Below, one piece after another: positions 1-7,264 of a stretch of DNA of 64,000 nucleotides. The translations under genes were made by a program, and so were the position numbers. The notes beneath the pieces were generated by a model. The model was not told the origin of the DNA. It saw nothing but the letters and a program-made list of their open reading frames with translations, and did no database searches. How positions within the stretch are numbered: position 1 is the first letter of the stretch; each line of letters opens with the position of its first letter. This DNA comes from JAAFHB01 sp963675995 (GTDB taxonomy: Bacteria; Bacteroidota; Bacteroidia; Bacteroidales; Prolixibacteraceae), in NCBI GenBank assembly GCA_963675995.2, contig CAXXIY010000001.1:806001-870000 (forward strand), written 5' to 3'.

Positions 1-270
1 ATTTTATGGGTACCTGAGAAAACGATAACAAACTGAAAGAGAAACATATGGATAATACAATACTTTTCATTTGCAACAATTTGATTTTAATAGCTCCTTA
101 AGTGCCTTGATACTGTTAATTTACATTTTGTTTGTGAGGTCTGTCTATTCATTAACAATTATTAGTCATAATCCACCTGTTATATAATAGTTGAATCGAG
201 TACAACAGCCTGAATAGCCCGATGTACCGGCAGTTATTTGTACAAGGTAGAATCAATGGCTGATGGATGA
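1..270. other. Left-edge non-coding stretch
   Basis: AT-rich sequence downstream of the minus-strand M28 peptidase gene. I see no convincing open frame, RNA or strong terminator hairpin here. The upstream neighbour lies outside the window. Confidence 0.4.
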
Positions 271-1548
271 TCAGATTTTATCAAAAAATTGAATCATGAG
301 TGCACAATAATCGACAAATTCTGTGAATGGCAATGTTTCGTATTTGTCGTAAATATCGTGATAGGCTTTTATGCCACCCTGCGTGTAGATATAAAAACAT
401 GGGACACCTTTTTGGTAGAAAAAGCAATGGTCACTGTTGCAGGCTGCTCCGCGTATATCAATTTTAGGCAAATATTTATTTTCAGAATTAATCTTAGTCA
501 ATAAATCAAACTTCTCTTTATAAACACTTCCATTGACGACTCTTACCCCCTCCTCTCCGGTCCCGGCCATATCAAAATTGATGAGGAACTTTATGCTGTT
601 TAGTTTCATTAAAGGATGTTCAGTGAATTCTTTTGCCCCCAGAATACCCACCTCTTCGGCTGATAATGCAATAAATACTACCGAATATTTAGGTTTGTTT
701 TTTGCATAATAATTGGCCAAACTTAAAATCATTGCTACTCCGCTAGCATTATCGTTGGCTCCGGGAAAATAGGTCGCTTTCCCCATTCTACCCAAATGGT
801 CATAGTGCGCTGTAACAACGATAAAAGAGTCAGGGTTGAAACTCCCTTTCAGATAACCAACAATATTTTGAGTTTCGTAATTCTTAATGAATTTACTTTC
901 GATATTGACTTCAACCGAATTAACGCAACTAAGGCTTATATCCTTATTAATAACCACTACCGGCCTGATGTTCTGAAAAGTAGAATTTTCCCACACTAAT
1001 TTCTCCTTCGTGAAAATAATAACCCCTTTAACCGAAATTTGAGGACTATGTTTAAGGTAGGAGATATTTTCATCAATCCTCTTATTTAATTCTTTATCGT
1101 CAGCTACTTTCTCTGTATTATCAATTAAGATGAAACAATCTCCAGCCTTACTGATAAGATCCGTCAGCTTTTCCTTTGTATCGATCCCCTTTCGACTGGA
1201 TTTTAAAATGTTGTATTTCCCTTTAATCCCCGGAGAAGAAGATTCAACAAGATAATCAACCGCCGGTTTTAACGTTTCGCCATCAATTTTTAGCAACATT
1301 TTATTTGGAAATGTATTGACAGGTATATCGAACTTTTGATAATATGACTTACCCAGTGGGAGTAATCCGATGCTCTTGTATTCGCCGGAGATAAATTCAG
1401 CAGCCAGCAAATTCCCCTTTTGGGTATATCCTCGCCCCTGCAATTCAGGAGCAGCTAATTTCTTAACAACGGATTTTGCATATTCAAGATCCTGAGAATA
1501 GGTGATCAAACTTAAAATCAATAAAATCAATAAAATACTTACTCTTCT
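271..1548 (-). CDS. M28-family zinc metallopeptidase (aminopeptidase-like), exported
   Basis: Predicted secreted or periplasmic zinc peptidase of family M28. An in-frame ATG at 1581 exists, but the ATG at 1548 is preferred because it begins directly with a signal peptide (MRRVSILLILLILSLITYSQ), giving about 425 residues. The metal-binding pattern is complete: TAHYDH near residue 248, then PGANDN, then SAEE, then NFDMAG, then SDH near the C-terminus. These give the His, Asp, Glu, Asp and His ligands of the di-zinc site, with EE supplying the catalytic Glu. The segment at residues 100-230 between signal peptide and catalytic domain probably holds a PA-like insert, which I could not confirm. It stands alone, with a 220-base gap from rsgA. 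Family assignment is secure; substrate is unknown. Confidence 0.88.
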   Translation of the reverse strand, partial: RRVSILLILLILSLITYSQDLEYAKSVVKKLAAPELQGRGYTQKGNLLAAEFISGEYKSIGLLPLGKSYYQKFDIPVNTFPNKMLLKIDGETLKPAVDYLVESSSPGIKGKYNILKSSRKGIDTKEKLTDLISKAGDCFILIDNTEKVADDKELNKRIDENISYLKHSPQISVKGVIIFTKEKLVWENSTFQNIRPVVVINKDISLSCVNSVEVNIESKFIKNYETQNIVGYLKGSFNPDSFIVVTAHYDHLGRMGKATYFPGANDNASGVAMILSLANYYAKNKPKYSVVFIALSAEEVGILGAKEFTEHPLMKLNSIKFLINFDMAGTGEEGVRVVNGSVYKEKFDLLTKINSENKYLPKIDIRGAACNSDHCFFYQKGVPCFYIYTQGGIKAYHDIYDKYETLPFTEFVDYCALMIQFFDKI

Positions 1549-1798
1549 CATAAAAATTGTTTCCTTAATATAATATAGCAAATGTAAAAATAAGAATGAC
1601 CCTTTTGTCGTTTATATTGTATTTTATTGGGGATAATTAAATGTATTTTATTCAGATCAGTTCCCAATCATAAAACTGCTCTTTTTTGCGGAGTACGATC
1701 AATCATCATCACTGGTAGGTGTCAATACGAAGGAAAGAGGAGGATTACCCAAAAATAAAATCAATCATACCTTGGGTCTGAGTTTAATTTCCATTGTT

Positions 1799-2872
1799 TC
1801 AATGGTATGAATTATTTTTGTTTATCTGTTTTTTATAGTTCTTAACCACCTTCCCAAAATCCTTATCTTTTTTTCGTCGCTCCTCAACTGTTGATTCAAA
1901 ATGGGCTTTTTCTCTTTCCATTTTCAGGTAATTCTCCCACGATGCTCTGTCGATTTCCCCATTTTCGACCGCATCAATAACCGAACAACCGATTTCATTG
2001 GTGTGGGTACAATCGTGAAACTTACAATATTGGGAACGGTCAACAATTTTGTCGAATGTAATTTCCAGGCCGTTTGTTGAATCGGCAATACCTACCTCTC
2101 TCATCCCCGGATTATCGATCAGAATTCCGCCACTTTCAAGAACAACCAATTCCCTATGGCTTGTAACATGTCTCCCTTTATTGGTACTTTGGCTAATTGC
2201 CGCAGTTCGCATTATCCTCTTTTCCGAAAGATTATTTAATAATGTCGATTTCCCAACACCCGAAGAACCAAGCATACAATATGTTTTTCCCTTCTCAATT
2301 GTCGTTAAAATTCTGTCATATCCATCATTTGACTCGTTACTTATTGCAATAATCTGAACATTTTTAATCCGGTCTTTTATATTCATCATTATCTCAGAAA
2401 GTTGCTGTTCGTTGATTAAGTCTGTCTTGCTGAGTACAATTATTGGACTAACCTTTGATGCGTTACAGATGGTCAGATATCTTTCAAGTCGGTTGATATT
2501 AAAATCCCGGTCAACAGCCTGGACTAAAAAGGCATAATCAATGTTTGTTGCAATGATCTGTATCTCTCCGGATTGCCCTACTGCCTGCCTTTTAATGATG
2601 GAGAATCTCGGCAGTATTTTATGAATTAATGCAAAATCAGCATCATAGGTGATAAGTGCAACCCAGTCTCCCACTGCCGGAAAATCTTCTCTGGTTTTTG
2701 CTGTAAAACGCATATTACCGGTTATCTCAGCTTCAAATTCACCATTTAGAGTTTTGACGACATATCGCTCCTTGTGTTCTGCAATAACCCTGCCCGTTTC
2801 AAAGTTATTGAGATTATGGTCTGTTCTGAATTGCTCAAGTTGGTCATTATATCCAAAATCTTCCAATCCCAT
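1799..2872 (-). CDS. rsgA: Ribosome small subunit-dependent GTPase A
   Basis: GTPase that acts in late 30S maturation. The 357-residue protein has the circularly permuted GTPase order that identifies the family: an N-terminal OB-fold (about residues 20-100), G4 motif LSKTDL near 144, then P-loop GSSGVGKST near 201, then G3 DNPGMREV near 250. A C-terminal zinc cluster (CKFHDCTHTNEIGC, about 280-295) binds zinc. Length is normal and all key residues are present. It lies in the same orientation as the GyrI-like gene upstream, 35 bases away, so the two may be co-transcribed. The C-terminal tail is rich in Lys and Asn. Confidence 0.95.
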   Translation of the reverse strand: MGLEDFGYNDQLEQFRTDHNLNNFETGRVIAEHKERYVVKTLNGEFEAEITGNMRFTAKTREDFPAVGDWVALITYDADFALIHKILPRFSIIKRQAVGQSGEIQIIATNIDYAFLVQAVDRDFNINRLERYLTICNASKVSPIIVLSKTDLINEQQLSEIMMNIKDRIKNVQIIAISNESNDGYDRILTTIEKGKTYCMLGSSGVGKSTLLNNLSEKRIMRTAAISQSTNKGRHVTSHRELVVLESGGILIDNPGMREVGIADSTNGLEITFDKIVDRSQYCKFHDCTHTNEIGCSVIDAVENGEIDRASWENYLKMEREKAHFESTVEERRKKDKDFGKVVKNYKKQINKNNSYH

Positions 2873-2907
2873 TTCAGTGTCTTCTGTGATTTATTGTTTA
2901 ACTGAGG

Positions 2908-3537
2908 TTATTTCGGTTCTACACTAAATCTCAAAACTGTTTTTAATTTATCAGCCGGTACTTTTCTTGCATCGCTTAAATAAATTTCACGGTGAGCTCT
3001 TGATTTCCGCACAAAATTCTCTTTTTCTGCAAACTCTTCCATTATTTTGAAACTGGCAGGTTCATCGTCGTAACTACCTAAGTGCATCATTTGAATAGCT
3101 TTACCTTCAACTATTTCTTCAAACACAACTTTTTCCAATAATTGGTGTGGCTTTTTCTGTTTTACCTGATCAAGTATCAACTTTGCAAATTTGTCATCCA
3201 CAAAATCTGGTTGACGGATCATCAATTTGAATATTAACTCATTCTTATCGATTGTACCCTTAAATGATTTCTTTGCTTGTTCTCCTAAATCCCAAACCCC
3301 TTCAAGTGGATAAACCGTATAATCAAAATAGCCTTGCGGTTCGATTCCTTTTTTAGGACTCATTTTTACAGCATACGACAATGCATACAATACGCCAATG
3401 AATTCAGGGAAAAAGTCATCATTTGGGTTTCCTTCTCCTTTAATTGTGAAGAACTTAAACCCTGGAATATGGATCCGTTCCGGCTTATTCTTTGGCAAAT
3501 AGAATTGCTTCTCGTCTTTTCTCCATTCGTTTTTCAT
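2908..3537 (-). CDS. GyrI-like small-molecule-binding domain protein
   Basis: 209-residue cytoplasmic protein with a single GyrI-like (SHV-type) ligand-binding domain and no DNA-binding helix-turn-helix. Typical features are the N-terminal IPGFKFFTIKGEGNP strand-loop, YFDYTVYPLEGVW in the middle, and a late MMHLGSYDDEP segment with IYLSDARKVP near the C-terminus. Family members bind or hydrolyse small hydrophobic compounds. The gene lies just upstream of rsgA in the same orientation. Start chosen at the ATG at 3537. Function beyond the fold is not determined by the sequence. Confidence 0.8.
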   Translation of the reverse strand: MKNEWRKDEKQFYLPKNKPERIHIPGFKFFTIKGEGNPNDDFFPEFIGVLYALSYAVKMSPKKGIEPQGYFDYTVYPLEGVWDLGEQAKKSFKGTIDKNELIFKLMIRQPDFVDDKFAKLILDQVKQKKPHQLLEKVVFEEIVEGKAIQMMHLGSYDDEPASFKIMEEFAEKENFVRKSRAHREIYLSDARKVPADKLKTVLRFSVEPK

Positions 3538-3649
3538 AATACTTTACTATTGTTCATTGCATCATTCCAATTACAGATTATCCATCACTTGTCAGGTTAA
3601 AATTAAAATGGATCAAGCTTTTCTAAATCATTCTTCCGTTTTGGGCGGA

Positions 3650-5362
3650 CTATAAACGGAATGCCACCATCTCCTGCGTATTACGAACAAGCAGAATATG
3701 GCCAGCCAAAACCGGATGGTTCCATGTTTTGCCTTTTATTGCGGGGAATCGTGTCAGTTCTGTGAACTGATCGGGGATGGCTTTGACCAATACTATTTCT
3801 CCTTTTTCGGTTAAAACCAACAGCATATCCTGATCGGCAAGTAAGATCAGCTCTCCGCCATATCGAGCCCCTTTCCATTTTCGCTCCCCTTTTTCGATGT
3901 CGATACAAGCAAGACTGAGCCCTCCTTCAAAACCATAAACATATCCTTTATGGATGACGATGTCATTATAATCTGGTTTCAGGTTTTCAGATGTCCAGCG
4001 TTCTTCAACTTTCCAAACACCTCCATTTTTATTGACCGCGATACGTTTCAGGGCTTTTCTCGATTCCTGATTAATCACCAAATCATTTGAATTGATCAAT
4101 GCCGGCTGAATAATCCTTATACCGGGAAAGGGAAGGTTCCAGAGTATATTGCCATCGGCGGGTGCATAACTGGTTAAACCCTCTTTGTTCGAAAATAGAA
4201 TTTGCTTTGTGCCATTGTTCAAAATTAATTGGGGTGAACAGTAACTTTCTCCTCCATCTTTACCTGACCAACGCAGATGGCCATTGGAAATATCATAAGC
4301 CAGAATTTGTCCTGAGATGGAGATAAAAACGGTGCTGTCAACGACAAGTGGCGAACTGGTATAACCCCAGCCCGGAATCTCCACATGGGTATCCTTTGCA
4401 GCATTTCGCATCCAGATGAGGGTTCCGGTAGCTTCATCGAGTACATTTACGATTCCTGTTGCACCCATTGAATAAAGTCGACCTTTGTAAAGTGTGGGTG
4501 TCGAACGGGGACCAGCGCCAGCATGTGCATCCCAGAAACGTGTCGAATCGCTATGTTTCCAAACCAGATCACCTGTATTCAGGTTATAGCATGTCACCAT
4601 TTCAAATTCTCCGCGCTGTTCCTGCGTAAACATCAGATCGCCATGAACGGCAAAAGAGGAGCATCCCGGTCCAACAGGGCGGCGCCATAGCTCTACAGGT
4701 GGCTTTTTCAACCAGTCGGTTTCTATCCTGCTACCATGAACAATACCATCACGGTTCGTTCCTCGAAAACCAGCCCATTCTGGTTCTTTTGATTGTGCCT
4801 CCGAATCCAGGGGCATTGAAGTAAGCTGATCAGGAGTTGAAATTAAGGACTCTTCAGCTGTTGTGGCCCATCTCCAGGCAAAATCGTGATGGATTTCTGC
4901 GTCCATACCATTGGTGCGGAGCAAAGCCCAAAATCCGGAAGCGAGCAGGATAGTGAAAACCATTGTTATACGCCTGAGTTTGCCGGTTAAATTACGGCAG
5001 GCAACTGCCCATACCACAAAGGCAAGTGACATTACAGGGACGGAATAAAATGCAAACATTGATCCCACATTCGCCGTGGCAATTGATTTATCAATCATTT
5101 GCGATGTGGCAACTAGTCCCGCCACCATTAAAACAATTGCAAACCAACGCTCAAAGACCGGAGCTCTGCTAAAAAAAGCCCACCAGATCACTAAAGCCAA
5201 CCCGAACAGGAATATACTAAGGAATCCAAATGCAATTGCATTGGGAAAAAGTTCAGGCAGAACAAATCTTGACAGCCATTGCAATAGAACGATAACGATA
5301 CCCGGCCATAATCTTAGTGACTTTCTCAGGGGGGATTCATGGAGTGGCTGGACTGTGTTCAC
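3650..5362 (-). CDS. Membrane-anchored PQQ-like beta-propeller protein
   Basis: 570-residue protein. Residues 18-165 contain four to five hydrophobic helices (for example GIVIVLLQWL, AIAFGFLSIFLFGLALVIWW, WFAIVLMVAGLVA, FAFYSVPVMSLAFVVWAV). Residues 195-570 form a PQQ-type beta-propeller with repeated strands such as NTGDLVWKH, ATGTLIWMR, NGHLRWSG, DGNILWNLP and KGERKWKG. The propeller probably faces the periplasm. Such proteins are often annotated as PQQ-binding, but the PQQ dehydrogenase active-site residues are not evident, so catalysis is doubtful. Monocistronic by spacing. The function is unassigned; a role in surface or enzyme assembly is possible. Confidence 0.75.
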   Translation of the reverse strand: MNTVQPLHESPLRKSLRLWPGIVIVLLQWLSRFVLPELFPNAIAFGFLSIFLFGLALVIWWAFFSRAPVFERWFAIVLMVAGLVATSQMIDKSIATANVGSMFAFYSVPVMSLAFVVWAVACRNLTGKLRRITMVFTILLASGFWALLRTNGMDAEIHHDFAWRWATTAEESLISTPDQLTSMPLDSEAQSKEPEWAGFRGTNRDGIVHGSRIETDWLKKPPVELWRRPVGPGCSSFAVHGDLMFTQEQRGEFEMVTCYNLNTGDLVWKHSDSTRFWDAHAGAGPRSTPTLYKGRLYSMGATGIVNVLDEATGTLIWMRNAAKDTHVEIPGWGYTSSPLVVDSTVFISISGQILAYDISNGHLRWSGKDGGESYCSPQLILNNGTKQILFSNKEGLTSYAPADGNILWNLPFPGIRIIQPALINSNDLVINQESRKALKRIAVNKNGGVWKVEERWTSENLKPDYNDIVIHKGYVYGFEGGLSLACIDIEKGERKWKGARYGGELILLADQDMLLVLTEKGEIVLVKAIPDQFTELTRFPAIKGKTWNHPVLAGHILLVRNTQEMVAFRL

Positions 5363-5494
5363 GCTTTCTACTATTTAACACTTTGCTATCCTAAAGATAG
5401 ATGATTTTTTAATAAAAAAACAATATTAGTTATTAATGTTCTCTATTCCACATCCGGATTGAAGTTTACATGACGGTATGAGAAGCATTGTCGA

Positions 5495-5896
5495 TTACTT
5501 AATTTGAATTTCTGCCTTATAATCGGCCTGCCTAATCACGACTCCAGGCTCAGGAGACGGGGTCAATTTATTTAGTTTTATCCGGTATCCAACAATCAGT
5601 GAATCGGTACGGAGCGAAGGGTTGGTGTTCAGTACAAAATTTACCTTGGTGTTTGCCGAGGTAAAGACAAATCGTACTGCACCATTTCCTGCCCAGACAC
5701 ATTGTGCACCTGTGGGACACCTCGAATCGTTTAAAACGGAATCGAGCACAATCGAAATCTGGTATTCAGTATTTTTGATTACCTCGCCATATTTTAGCTC
5801 AAAAGGTTTATCCAAAACGAATGTATTCTGGCCCTGCTCATCTTTGCAAAAGGGAAGAAGCACCAGCACAAGAACTTCAAATAGAATTAGTTTCAT
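5495..5896 (-). CDS. Small putative lipoprotein with paired cysteines
   Basis: 133-residue exported protein. The N-terminus is hydrophobic and ends in LLPFC, a plausible lipobox, so it may be a lipoprotein. The core has a strand-rich pattern with the recognisable segment DSRCPTGAQCVWAGNG, where the two cysteines probably form a disulphide. This Cys-Trp-Ala-Gly motif recurs in small uncharacterised Bacteroidota lipoproteins, as far as I recall. No enzymatic motif seen. Function unknown. Confidence 0.65.
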   Translation of the reverse strand: MKLILFEVLVLVLLPFCKDEQGQNTFVLDKPFELKYGEVIKNTEYQISIVLDSVLNDSRCPTGAQCVWAGNGAVRFVFTSANTKVNFVLNTNPSLRTDSLIVGYRIKLNKLTPSPEPGVVIRQADYKAEIQIK

Positions 5897-5998
5897 AATG
5901 GTTAAATTTAATACCCCGGTAATTACGTGGTTTTTACAATTGTAAAGTTACTACAAATATAAACGGTGCGCTGCACCTTTGTACATTTATTAACCAAA

Positions 5999-6304
5999 CT
6001 AATTTTACGCAAACATTGCCCGCTGTTAGCGCAAACGAAGCTGAAATCTGTTTTCTTTCTTCTCGAATTTTCGCTTCCAGCTTTTGTTAAAATATCTCAT
6101 TTTCTTTCCGCTTCTATTCCTCGAACTCGGCCTTTTCATCCTAAAGTTTTTCAGGTTGGTATTGTACTGTTCCTGATTAACAGTCATTTTCGCATCATAC
6201 ACTTTTTTTTTAGAATCTTCGGCTTCCACCTGGTGTGCCAACACGTCCTGAACATCGATTTCATTTCAACAGTTTGGGCATGTGATTTTTGATTCGTTTT
6301 GCAT
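5999..6304 (-). pseudogene. DUF2130-family gene remnant (N-terminal part, multiple stops)
   Basis: Reading from the ATG at 6304, the first residues are MQNESKITCPNC, then an in-frame TGA at 6266-6268 (probably a former GGA), then NEIDVQDVLAHQVEAE. This is the zinc-finger start and coiled-coil onset of DUF2130 proteins. After about 6180 the match moves to another frame, giving DEKAEFEE, then a TAG, KRKENEIF, then a TAA, then QKLEAKIREERKQI. At least two nonsense changes after the first, plus one frameshift, are therefore present, and the remaining two thirds of a normal protein are absent. It is a decayed fragment at the left edge of the defence island. Confidence 0.75.
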
Positions 6305-6346
6305 AATAATCGGTATTTCAATTATGATGCAATGTTAGGAGGTATG

Positions 6347-6365
6347 TGTGCAGTGGATTTGCATT
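6347..6365. promoter_or_regulatory. Weak fourth copy of the WYL-island operator
   Basis: TGTGCA-GTGGATT-TGCATT has the same 7-base spacing as the three better sites at 9887, 10921 and 12468, but two mismatches in the second half-site. It lies 8 bases beyond the stop of the receiver gene. It may be chance or a decayed site. Confidence 0.25.
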
Positions 6366-6372
6366 GTTGGTT

Positions 6373-7263
6373 TTATTTATGTTCATCAATAAATTCCTTT
6401 AACCAAATAAGCACATCAAATAATGCCCATAACACAGATTTAAATGTGTATGTAGAATATTTAAGTTGAATTTTATGTGAGGCGGGGTGACATACAGTTA
6501 TTATTAAATCCAATTGTTTTGAAATAAATTCATTGCCTGTATCTTTTAAATAGTTCGAAGGACTTTCTTTTACAGTATTTAAATAGTAAGGTATTCCGCA
6601 GATGTGTTTATAGCAATTCAGTAAGCCAGCTCTTTGTTTCTCAAAATTCACCAATGCTCCCGGTAAAACTTCGGGCGCTTCATCATTCACCTTTCTGAAA
6701 ACCTGTTCAAGAATAATCCGACATGGATTAAAAAGTAAATTCTCAGTATTTGTGAGTTCTTCGTTTTCGAAAACGTTAACGATATTCAGTAGAAGTTCTT
6801 GATAATCTGCTCCCAGGTAACCCAATCCAAAACAACCAAAAGGTTCAGGGTATTTTACTTTCGGGGAATTGGTAATTTGTTTTTTCAGGTATTCGATAAC
6901 ATCACTTTCTGATTTTCTGTGCCTTCCACCTTTATCGAGAACTTTTCCCATTTCAATTTCCTGACCCAGAAAATCAAGTTCCTCCCGGTATGCGGTGTAA
7001 ATAACGTATGGAATATTTTGTTTTTCAACAAATTTCAAGGCAACCGTAATATGCGCATTTTCCTCATTTTTATCACTTCTTAATTTACCTCTTGCATCTA
7101 AAACTACAGCGTCAAAAGGCTGCCCACTTTCAATGTACTCTATTGTTTTGTCCCACGATTCAAAAGTTTCAATTTTTACTTTGTGTTTTTCGCAGGTCCA
7201 TCTGAAATTAGTCCTGATTTCAGCATTATCATCGTCGACTAAAATTGTAGGGATATAGCCCAT
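6373..7263 (-). CDS. Response-regulator receiver protein with unrecognised helical output domain
   Basis: 296 residues. The N-terminal CheY-like receiver (about 1-130) is complete: acidic pair in LVDDD at 8-12, phospho-acceptor Asp in VVLDARG near residue 54, Thr in YTAYRE near 85, and Lys in VLDKGG near 107. The C-terminal 150 residues are predicted helical, with a hydrophobic end FKSVLWALFDVLIWLKEF. They carry no helix-turn-helix and no other DNA-binding motif that I recognise. They resemble DUF4145/HEPN-like helical bundles in pattern only. The start ATG lies one base after the stop of the methylase-kinase gene (TAA-T-ATG), so translation is coupled and the kinase is the obvious phospho-donor. 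I infer that the output is protein-protein or effector-like and not transcriptional. Confidence 0.8.
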   Translation of the reverse strand: MGYIPTILVDDDNAEIRTNFRWTCEKHKVKIETFESWDKTIEYIESGQPFDAVVLDARGKLRSDKNEENAHITVALKFVEKQNIPYVIYTAYREELDFLGQEIEMGKVLDKGGRHRKSESDVIEYLKKQITNSPKVKYPEPFGCFGLGYLGADYQELLLNIVNVFENEELTNTENLLFNPCRIILEQVFRKVNDEAPEVLPGALVNFEKQRAGLLNCYKHICGIPYYLNTVKESPSNYLKDTGNEFISKQLDLIITVCHPASHKIQLKYSTYTFKSVLWALFDVLIWLKEFIDEHK

Positions 7264-7264
7264 A

